Origin: Patagioenas fasciata
Lineage: Eukaryota; Chordata; Aves; Columbiformes; Columbidae
Length of the DNA stretch: 64,000 nucleotides
Assembly: GCF_037038585.1 (NCBI RefSeq)
Contig: NC_092520.1
Coordinates: forward strand, 193,881,604-193,945,603
Direction: 5' to 3'
Shown piece by piece: positions 52,048 to 61,999 of this stretch (the first letter of the stretch is position 1; each line of letters starts with the position of its first letter). A program made the position numbers and the translations under genes. A model generated the notes under the pieces. That model ran no database searches and had not been told where the DNA came from. It was given only the letters and a program-made list of their open reading frames with translations.

Positions 52048-53170
52048 ACAGAGCATTATGTACCCCCAAAACTGAGTGCTCAGGTTACACTCTCTAGACG
52101 TATTTTCTAAAAATATTTTTCTCTCAGACCAAACAAAAAAGCTCTCCTGGCCTAGTACATTTAACAGTGATAATGCTGTAGTTGAGATGTAGATATAACA
52201 AGGCAAGGCTTATGGGGAGTGGTGATAGCTTTTATCTGACAGACATTGCCAGGGGAAAACAAAAAACACTAAAGAAGCTGTCAGGCAAACATGTTTCTTT
52301 TAAGGTCTGAAACTAGAACTGCAATCACAAATCTCTTGTCTCTGGATGCTCCTGAGTCTAATTTCAGAATACTTTCAACCTCTAAACTATTTGCTCCTCT
52401 ATGGTTTCCATAATGAAAAGAGCCTCCTGTGGATACAGTTATCAATCTTTTGTCAGCACAACCAGCATGAAACCTTTAATGCTATTTAGAGAATGAAAAT
52501 GGTTCCTAAGACCAAAAAAAAAAAAACAACCTTCCTCTTCTGATTAACCTTAAATTTAATTATTTCTCTGGCTCTCCGTCCCTGTGCTTCATAAACTAAT
52601 TAGAAGTAAACCAGTTTTAAAGATGGTTTAGGTATTGTTTGATTTTGAGCCATTTCTAAATGATTGCTCTATAATTTTTCCTTATTTATTCAGCTCTTGC
52701 TGTCATGTAGCTATTTAGAATGGATTAATCTCCGTTTCATTTCCCTGTAGCACCACTGGAAGAAAAGGATTTCCCTGGGATGAAGGTAAAGGGCTGTGAA
52801 AGCCAAATGACACAACATTTCACAGGCACGGTCTGCAACCCGATTAGCACATGGGCGCTGGAGTCATGGACCCTCTAATCCTGGCCTGCAGGCTGCAGGG
52901 CTCTGCCCAGGTATTTCAATCCAAATAGGGTTTAATCATTAGGGTGGAGACTTCTTTATCAGAGAACTTCTCTTTGAGATAGGGTAATAGAAACCAAATG
53001 TCTTTGATCTCAATAGAGGCAATGTGCAACAGGGAAGGAACCTGCTGTCTGAACTCTGAGGGACTGAGGGCCCAAAGAAAGCAAGCTGTTATTTTCTTCC
53101 CCATCTCTCTTAAAGCATGTTGCATCTATGCTTTCTGTTTGAAGACTGGTTTGTTGTTTTAGCTGTTGGA

Positions 53171-53234
53171 TTTTGGTTGGTTGGTTGGTTGTTCTTTTGG
53201 TTGGTTGGTTGTTCTTTTGGTTGGTTGGTTGTTT
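53171..53234. repeat. GGTT-rich minisatellite, three units
   Basis: Units of 24, 20 and 20 bases built of 'ttttggttggttggttgttc', at 53171-53194, 53195-53214 and 53215-53234. On the opposite strand this reads as an AACC array. Confidence 0.9.
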
Positions 53235-54870
53235 TTTTCAATTGGACTCTCCCCCTTTGCAGAAGCTTTAATATCTGTCACGAATACCAATGGGGCTGTC
53301 CCACGAAGTGGTGGAGAGGGGATGGAGCAGTGGATTTGACTCTCAGCCCTGCTGTGGCAATATGAATGCTTCCTACAGGAGCAATTGCGGAGGTTTTGCA
53401 GATTTTGAGGGCCCAGCATCACAGTGCTGTGAGAAGGCACTATGTAACTTCATTAGGGTGTATATATATAAAGCTTTAGTAAGTGTATAAGATGCAAAAT
53501 CTACTTGCATAACTTATGTAACTGTTCTACTAGATGCCTTCCCAGATAGACAAGGAGACAAGGAGCTAGGTTTTATCCAGAAAATATGTTTTTCTTCTTG
53601 AAATTGTAAAATGTAAATCTACACCCTTAAAAACAATATGAGCCGTTGCTTGGACATAAATTTATAACCAAAAAAAAGCTACCTGGATTCCAAAGACCTG
53701 AAGCTGAAATTCATGTCCAGGGTGTAACTCTGACTCAACAAATCTTTGTTTTAATCTCAGTTCACCAAAACCATTTGCAACGCGAACACTTGTTTTGTCT
53801 ATTTAGATTTAAATACATTTTCAATGCCTGGAAAGGGAGTATATTTTACCATTATTATTTAAAAAAAAAAAAAAAAAATCCTGCTAAAGCCAGAGAGAAT
53901 TTTGCTTAGAGAAGATTTGGCCATAAAATCTAATTAAGGTATTTGAAGCACATTTATTTATTTGTGAAACCTTACAGACGTTATTTAATTTTGCTTATTC
54001 AGCAAAGCATTTAGGCTGAAGTTTGACTTATAAAGAGATACTTTGGGTCCATGGGTTCCCACGGCATTACAGTGAAGCGAGCTTGGCCTGCCATGTGCTG
54101 TTACCACGTCAGATGCTGAGAGCCTTTCCTCTGGATGGCTGGGATACATAGAAGTTAGATGCAAAATGTCATCAAGTGACTTAAAAGGGACGAGCTCCAG
54201 GTGTGCTGGAGTCAGCGGAGCACTCGCCCACAGTTTTCCTCACTTAACTGATAGAGCTATCTCCAGTGACAGCCAGAAGCCAGACATAATTTTCAAGACT
54301 TAATGTGTTTGCGTCTTATCTAGATGATCAGTAGCTGGCTACTGGCTGCAGACAAAGAAAGAATTGGGGGGAATAGGCAAGATGACCCTGTTTACTTTCT
54401 CAGTGGACTACAAATAGTTGGAATGTATTCGTTGTTTAGTTGTAGCCCAAACAGCCGTTCCCCCACGTTCCTATGAAACAGTCTCTGTGAGAGGACTTGT
54501 ATTCCCTTTTGCTCACAGAGGCTTGGAAATTATTCAGGGGGCTCTCCGTTTAACCTTGCTTTTGCTTCATTTGCAGTTGCTTGTGACAATGCAGAAGAGG
54601 GGACTCGGCTACAATAGAAATTTGATAGAGGAAAAACCAGAATCAGACCAGCTGCCCAAAGACTGCAAAAACTGCTTTCAGTACAAAAGAAATGGGAGTT
54701 TATCTGCAGAGCAAGAATTGTGCCTGAAATATGCGATACTCCATTTGTTAAATGGCCCTTCTTCAACGAAATTAAATCAGAGCACAACTACATTGATACC
54801 CATTAAAACTGACTAAAAACTAAAAAGAAAGAATAGGCAGCATTAGCCAAATCATCATACCAATACCAAG

Positions 54871-54925
54871 GAAAACAAACAAACAAAGAAAACCCCTACA
54901 AACAAACAAACAAAACCCAAAACAA
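54871..54925. repeat. AAAC/ACAAA low-complexity array
   Basis: Imperfect 'aaacaaac' units broken by 'gaaaacccctac'. Simple sequence only. Confidence 0.75.
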
Positions 54926-57900
54926 CCAACCTCTAAGAAGGGGAAACACAGAGTCGTGGCTACTACTACTGGCTCTCTGTGGAAGGTGCTCATCTGGTAC
55001 ATGATCAATAGTGTAAAAACCTGCATTCAGACAGACTATATTTTGCTCGCACCTGAAAGCCATCATTTGGAATTCGCTTACCCCCGGAGCAAAAACAACA
55101 CCACTATCAAGCCTGCTGCGCTTTTTATTACTGAAGAGCAGAATTCCATTTTCTGAGCAATAATCATTCCAGCACTTCTCCTTTCAGCCACCTTGCAAGC
55201 AAACCACTTCTCCCAGCATGTAACCAATACAGTGTTCACTGCCAGGCCCTGCCACGCAGTTCACGGGATGTAGCCCGAATGCAGTTTCGTGAGTGGGCCA
55301 CTAGAAAGTCAGTACAGGATTTCAGCTCTACCCCTAAAATCACTTCAATGCGACTTGTCCTGCAGTGGCAAAAATATTGCTGGGCGGGAGACCTGAAAGC
55401 TGAATGGGTCAATGAATATTGGGATGGCAAAGCCAGGAGTTGTACGCCTGCATTAGCTGCTGGCTGATTAGCAAGTCATCTTACCTTCTTATGCCCTTTT
55501 TCCATCCCTGATTTACTTGACCTACTTAGGAAATGCTACTTACCCCTTTTTTGTATAGTATTCATCACCCTTGTGCCTTTAGGTAATACTGCTGGAATGT
55601 CTGTAGGTATTTACGTGCCTCCTGCCTGGTTTTGCATCTGAAGGCTTCATATTTGAATCCATTTAACTTCCACCAGAATGCATTTATCTTCCACTGCAGT
55701 GTTAACCAGGAAAGTCTGTGTGTGGAGCAGTACATGGCAGCGGGGTTAAAGCTTCAACAGGAAGCTTGTGACAGTCAGAAACTAAGTCTGGGTCACCCAC
55801 AGCATCAAATTCCTCTTTTAAACAAACATTCCTCTCAGTTAATCAGTTAACGATAATGAGGACAGAGCTCGGCATGCCAGGGCAGTGAACATTTAACTAT
55901 TCATATTACGGATTTATAAGGAAATACAGTATTTCTGTTCTTTAAAAATTAAAGCAATGCTAAAGCCATTGCAATGGATAAATTAATGAGGCTTGTTCAT
56001 AACCATCTCTGACTCTTCCTTCTCTGTTTTTACAGATACCATTTGTGCCTAATTGGTTTTCTAATAAAGCAAAATAAATGTTAAGAAATAAATTCTACCT
56101 CACAGGGTCAGGATGTTGGTCCAGCAACGCTGTCATCAGTGTGATGACCACCTCTCCCCAGAGTCCTTTTGTGACTTGGGATGCAGAGTTAACAGCTTTG
56201 ATCCTTGCCTGAAAGCCTTGTATCTCTGCAACTAGACTTCAGATAAAAATGACTCCAGCCGAATATTGCAACAAATGTTTAGATTAAAACCAAAAATCCC
56301 TGTATCTGCTAGGTTACTCTCAAACCCCTGCTTTCTTTGAAGAAAAATTCAGTCCCATTTCTTACTGGGGTCTGATGGGTGGCTCCTGGTTAATCTCTGT
56401 CTGTCTCCCTGGTAACAGTCAAAGGATTTGACACAGAGGTGGGCAGGGAGCAGCCTCCAGTCCCTGCTTCTCTTATCAGGGTCCATCAGTAGGTAACCCT
56501 GCTCATATCCAGGAACAATAAATACAGTCTGTGGCTGAGGAAACAATCCCGCAGCTTCCTTCAGAAGTTTCAAAGAGCATTAGCTGGACTTGGAGACAGA
56601 AGTTTCTCTAAATCTTTAGATCTTGTATTTTACGCTACCTACTCTAAATGTATGCAGACACTACAATTCTCTTGATAGTTTGCTAAAGTGATTTTTGTTT
56701 TTTGTTTTAGACAGTCTTTGTTCAAGCAACATCTACAAGCAGATATCACTACAATTAGAAATATTGAGGCCCCACCAGCTTTTGTGTAATTTGAAAGCAT
56801 AGCTGGCATGGCAACACAAAATCACCGTTTACTCTGTTCCTCAAACCAAGCTGTAAGTATATGTGCCTGACATTTTCTTGCATGCCATGTCAATGAGTGT
56901 TTGCAAAAAAGGCGAATCTACGGCACAGAGATGTGGGTGCTGCAGCTCATGCTTCTGCCAGGGAGCCAACATCTGACGGACTTGAAGCACTCTCCAAGCA
57001 ATGGCAATCTACTTTGCATGCTCATTTTTAATAACTGTTCCGCAAAACTCCTGCTAAAAATTAGAAATGCTAATGACTTGCTGTCAAATCAAGTTTCAAG
57101 GTAGCATCTGCTCATGAAGAACATCGAAATAATTAAGCCTAAACAGAAACACAGCCAAAGTAAATTCCCTTCCTTAAAAGCCACTTGTGAGCGTAGAGAA
57201 AAGGAGTGTCAAATTGGCAAATTCCTTAGTAAATGATGACACTGAAAATGCCACAGGGTAAGGAATTTGGCCCAGCTAACATCTTGAACCCAGTGAATGT
57301 CAGAAGAGAGAGGAATCAGAAGCTCCCATAAACGATGCTCTTCCCTGGCAGAAGATGGATAGCATAAATGACTGCATTACAGATAATGCAGTAAGGCTTC
57401 AGATCCAGCATTAAACCCAATGCAGTCACAGGTTGTCAAGCATAGGCTTTTGTGCACATTTTGTTCTCGGAGCTGATGACGTTCGTCGGCCATCAAGTGA
57501 GCTTCATCATTCCTGGCAAATGTGTAAGGTCTTGCTATTTCGTGGGTGAGTGGCTGCTTCGGTCAAAACAGCAAGCAAACAAGAAGAAACAGAAGCAAAG
57601 CAGATGGTTTACCATTCTTCTGATGGCAAAATCACGGAGTTTCCTCCATGCCCTTGAATGCCCCCAGCTCCCCACTGAAGCACCGTGCCAGACATGGACA
57701 AGCAGTTAATAGTTCAGCTCCCTCCCAACCCTCCTTCCTGGCTGGGCCATCGGCCTCCAGAGATGTCACTGTACTTACACAGAGAAAAACTATTTTCTTT
57801 AGCATTGCAAAGTGATGACCCACTGAAAGTCAGCTCACCAAAAACAAAGCATCAAAAGACAGCTGGCCTCCCTTAAGACATATCTGAGGCAAAAGAAACT

Positions 57901-60068
57901 CTATGGCACAGGTCTGCAGTGGTGCATAAACGACCTACCCCCTGTGAAGCCCTGGTAGAAAATAGTGACTCGAAGATACACAATTATTTATTTCTTACAG
58001 TTGCTATGGAGACTGAGTTTATCAGGAGATGTATTATCTCTTATTAGATTATCTTTGTCTCACATGCTCTTGTTATGCCTGTCTCTGTTCTGTCCATCAA
58101 TGGTGGCCCAGAGGGAGGTCTCAAAACACAACCTGCTGTACCACAACCCAGCCTGGGCTCAGGTACAGCTGGAGCTCAGCCCAGCACAGGCCTGACCCGG
58201 GGTGGTTTGGAAGGCGCTCCCTGGCAGTAAGGGCAAGCCCCTTCGGTGGCTGTTCTTCCAGAGCAACTCAATAAGCCCTTGTAATTTGGAGCAACAGAGC
58301 TGACTCAGGTTTTAGGATGAATCAAGGTTTTTTGTAGGTTGTGAGACACTCACAGAAGAAAACATCTGAATAATTGAGAGATCAAATACTCTTTAATATA
58401 TATTTTATGTCACTCAGAAATGTACATGTAGTACCATGCCCCACATGCAAGGGAAGGGTTTCCTTCACCACAGTGCTGCTTTGAAGTAACAGATACAGAT
58501 AAATTATATTTATTGGGGAAAACACTGAACTGGCAACAAAACATGAAAAGAAAACCAGACAATTATTTTAAATAGGTATTTAAACCTTGGAGCCTTGCAT
58601 GCTGCCAATTTTTCTGACTACTTTTAAAGGCATACTGCAATTTTCCCAGTAGTTTAAAGAAGACAGCTAAGGAGGAATCAGTGGGGGTTTGTCATTTATT
58701 TCAAAGATGCTAGGATTAATAATCTAACAGTTAGGTATAAACATGTAAATTATGTGTAGCACATTGTCTAAATACGCTACATCTAGGTATAAACACAAAA
58801 AGCTGCTTCTTATGAAAAATGTATTTCAATCATCAGTAATATTAATACTAGCTGATACACTGTTATGAATATACTCATTTTAGCCTAACAATCAATCCAG
58901 ATATTTTACTGTAGATCCACCTATGAATTATCAATATCTAAACATATCTAAATGATGCAATAAGAAATGGAAATAAAAATTATCTTATTGGAAAAATGTT
59001 TTCATCAAATTAAAATTTCCACAAAATATTTTGTTTAGATATTCAACTCTTTTAACTAATAATTTGACTTTTTGATTCTTAATAGTATTAGTCAGACCCT
59101 CTGTCATCTCACCAGATTCCTCAGATTCTCTGTAGTGAAGAGCTGTTTGTCAGTGTTATACTAAAAACAGTAATGAAATACTCAGTAATTCTGTTAACAT
59201 TTAACAAGCAATTTAATGGTATTTTTGTGCTACAAACAGAAAAAGTACACGTTATAATTTGTTTTCATACAGCTTCATGTAATTATAATTTATGAATGAA
59301 TAGGTGAAATGTTGCGTTATTTGAGCAATTTCAAGTGTAATAGATTCATTTGAAACAATAAGAATGTTTCTCCATATGCGCTACTGCTTTTTTCACTCTG
59401 AATAAATACTGAGAGCCATAATAGTTCTACAATATTAAATCCACCATGGAACTTATATAAATGAAAGATGCGAGTTGTGTAGCCATTTGATAGGCACATA
59501 CTCCAATCAGTAAAGCAATTCGGTATTTTCAGGTGTCTATTAAATTTAATAGAAGCTGGGACATTTAGCATGTCAGGGATCCAGATTTCCAGACAAAATA
59601 CTTGGTTAATAGCAGGAGGCTGTCTCTTTTACAGTGCTTGACCAAATGAAGAAAGCATCTCTTCTACATTGTAAAACAATCGAAGAGACACTAGCAATTA
59701 GCACAAGCAAAACATTTTCACTTGATAAGTCAATCTGGGCTGTTTTTTCTGCCCTGTCAGCAGTGTCTGCAAACAAAGGAGACACAGCAGCCCCAGGAGA
59801 CAGCTTGTCTGCTCAACCCTTTTTCTGAGGGATGTCTTAATTTGTTTTAGAAAGCACATAGCCAGCTTTCTAGGTGTCAAAATTTAATATGCCACATAGC
59901 ACGCTGCAGCAGCTGACACTGTGGGGCATGTGAAAGGCTGTACCAAATCTGGGTCTTTAGGCAACATACTTCTGTGCTCTGTCTCCACCTCCCTGGTTAT
60001 CACAACAATCCCTTGAATAGGCAATAAGACCCACTCTTGTCTCAAGTGATTTGATAAGCCATGGATAA

Positions 60069-60100
60069 CCAATGGTTTATTAAGCTCTTAGGGTATATAA
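60069..60100 (+). promoter_or_regulatory. CCAAT and TATA boxes of the SZL-like gene
   Basis: CCAAT at 60069-60073 and TATATAA at 60094-60100. The spacing predicts a transcription start near 60125-60130 and a 5' UTR of roughly 50 bases before the ATG at 60179. This is a TATA-type promoter without a CpG island, unlike that of MAPK12, and fits a tissue-restricted gene. Confidence 0.75.
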
Positions 60101-60178
60101 GCCAAAAGGTTTTCAGCGTGCCTCTGTGCTTGAGGAGTTTGACAGCTCCTTGCTCAGCTGCCCAGGAGTCACTGGAAG

Positions 60179-60465
60179 ATGTTCTTGACTGCAGAACTCT
60201 TTGGGTTTGCCCTGAGCAGCTTGCTAAGAGTGGCAACAGGCTTCGACATTGGATTATCTACGAAATGTGTAGTGATACCCAAGGAGATGGACATGTGCCA
60301 CAACATTGGGTACTCGGAAATGAGGCTTCCCAACCTGATGGGACACACAAGCATGGCAGAGGTTATCCTAAAATCCACCACCTGGCAGCACCTTGCGCAC
60401 ACGGACTGTCATCCTCACGTGAGGACATTCCTGTGTTCCCTGTTTGCACCCATCTGTTTAGATAC
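60179..60465 (+). CDS. SZL: SZL-like exon 1
   Basis: Encodes residues 1-95 plus two bases of T96: the signal peptide and the first half of the Frizzled domain, with cysteines at CVVIP, MCHN, CHPH, LCSLF and ICLDT. The donor is gatac|gtaagt. The start ATG begins MFLTAELFGFALSSLL, a good signal sequence, about 80 bases after the TATA box. Confidence 0.93.
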
Positions 60466-61999
60466 GTAAGTACCACAGCACAGTACAAAATTCCAGCCTT
60501 TATTTGCCAGAACAGGGATCAAGTGAAGTGCATGTTTATTATAACTTAAAAGGGATCTCCACTTTATCTGAAATAATTCTGTTCACTTTTCTGTACTATC
60601 GGAAAGAAAAGTACTAAAATCATGTTCCATTTTGACTTTAGTTTGCTTTGGGGAAATGAATGCTGTTGTCAAAGAATACCATGGTTTATTTTGTTGCATT
60701 TGAAATTTTATTCTTGTTAATTTAGGGTTGAAGCCATTATGAACAGAATCAGGTTCTTGCTGAACCTTTTCTCGGGATGTAAAAAACCCCATTTTTAAAA
60801 CCGTGACTTAATCCTGTAGACACAGCCCAGTCAATACACAGACTACTTGCACAGTTCACATGGCTGCCACTTCTGGAACTATATTGTTGAAGGATATTGA
60901 ATACCAGAGAAGAGGATGCGGTTTGTGCAGAAATCACTGTTGCACTAGTTTCTGTTATTGCTGAGTTTAACTGATTCAGCTTCGTATTTCCTCTGGCGAC
61001 AGGTTTATCCATCCTTGCAGGAGTATGTGCGTTGCTGTCCGTGACAGCTGTGCCCCCGTGCTCGCCTGTCACGGACACCCCTGGCCCGACAGTCTGGACT
61101 GTGATCGATTCCCTGCGGGTGATGACATGTGCCTGGCATCTCTTACAAAGGAATCCAAACACTTGCACAAAGGTAGCTGGAAGATGGCAAAGGGGTGGGT
61201 GGCCAGATTCCGTGTTCCTGGGAACCAAGGAAATACAAGGGCCACCTTTTCCAGACAGTCTGTGATTTTGTAAGCGGAGTTATGACTATCTGTATTGCTT
61301 CACGCTATTTGTCCAGATGGCAGGGGAAAGTTTGTCCAGGGGAAAGTGCAAGTACTTCAGTGTAAGCTGCAGCAGACCTCAACTGGTGTAGATCAGCATT
61401 CCTTCAAAAAAATAAAGTGAAGCTAGCCTACACTTAGAGGAGGAAAGTGGTTATCACCCTGCACACAGCTATGGGCAGTATCATACCCACGACAGAACTA
61501 TATTCAGTTTCTTTTGAGGTCTCCTTGTAGATTGTTTAATGGATAAATGGCACACCCTAATTCATATATTCACAATCCTAGTGCAGCTGAATGCAGTATC
61601 ACTCACAGAATTGGCCACCTAACCCCTTCCCCACCCACCTTAGCCACAGTAAATATAATACTCTATTTGATTACGATAATTAAGCTTGTCAGTCTGAACA
61701 AGGACTGAATAGACATGGAAAATGAAACTCCTTTTCATCCCTAGCTATGTTTTCAGAAAAATGGGTAGACTTTTATGTTATCACTGACCACTGTGTATTT
61801 CCTCTGTCATCCCTGTGGTTATACAATGGGCTATCAGCTTTGACAAAAGAAAAATAATACAGAACATTCTAAAACATAATGATGAAAGTTTGTAATTTCT
61901 TACCAGTCCTACCAAAGCCTGCCTGCCAGGCCTGCCCAGCAGTGGAGGAGTTCTTTACACACAGAAGAGTTCTTGAAGTTTTCTGTGACAATAACTTTG
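60179..61999 (+). CDS. SZL: Secreted Frizzled-related protein, Sizzled/Crescent type (partial, 3' end beyond window)
   Basis: Three coding exons (60179-60465, 61003-61172 and 61907-61999) join in frame into 183 codons plus one base. Residues 1-21 form a hydrophobic signal peptide. The Frizzled cysteine-rich domain runs from C30 to about residue 142, with the family pattern IPKEMDMC, CHPH, FLCSLFAPICLDT, PCRSMC, SCAPV, HPWP and CDRFP. It has an extra cysteine (LACHGHPWP) where SFRP1/2/5 have FG. Exon 3 opens the netrin-like domain (C159, C162 and C179). Secreted Frizzled-related proteins bind Wnts; Sizzled also inhibits Tolloid proteases and so protects Chordin, a BMP antagonist. The family call is secure. 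Sizzled rather than Crescent is my best reading from memory. The final exon(s) with the rest of the netrin domain are not in the window. Confidence 0.88.
60466..61002 (+). other. SZL-like intron 1
   Basis: A GT-AG intron of 537 bases splitting the Frizzled domain at codon 96. No other feature was recognised. Confidence 0.9.
61003..61172 (+). CDS. SZL: SZL-like exon 2
   Basis: Encodes residues 96-152 plus one base: the second half of the Frizzled domain (FIHPCRSMCVAVRDSCAPVL, HPWPDSLDCDRFP, DDMC) and the linker to HLHK. The acceptor is gcgacag|g. The donor is caaag|gtagct, a little weak, but its position is fixed because joining to exon 3 restores the frame (HLHK|VLPKPAC). Confidence 0.92.
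61173..61906 (+). other. SZL-like intron 2
   Basis: A GT-AG intron of 734 bases, AT-rich. Nothing else was recognised. Confidence 0.88.
61907..61999 (+). CDS. SZL: SZL-like exon 3 (start of netrin-like domain)
   Basis: Encodes VLPKPACQACPAVEEFFTHR followed by RVLEVFCDNNF and one base of the next codon. The spacing CxxC, then a cysteine before (D/N)xF, matches the opening of the netrin-like module in secreted Frizzled-related proteins. The acceptor is ttaccag|t and the donor is tttg|gtaagt. Confidence 0.88.

Larger units (their letters stand above)
46572..60060. other. Intergenic region between MAPK12 and the SZL-like gene
   Basis: About 13.5 kb with no reading frame resembling a known protein. 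Its proximal part may be alternative MAPK12 3' UTR. It contains simple repeats and a perfect palindrome, listed separately, and strikingly no CR1 copy that I can recognise. In mammals HDAC10 follows MAPK12, and no HDAC10-like coding sequence was seen here. Confidence 0.6.

Noticed and set aside
54418-54816. Open frame of 132 codons in the intergenic interval
   Set aside because: No recognisable domain, no splice-compatible neighbours with homology, and average AT-rich composition. It is compatible with chance in 13.5 kb.
60061-60549. Longer open frame of 162 codons overlapping SZL-like exon 1
   Set aside because: It is in a different frame from the clear Frizzled domain and begins upstream of the TATA box, so it is a shadow.
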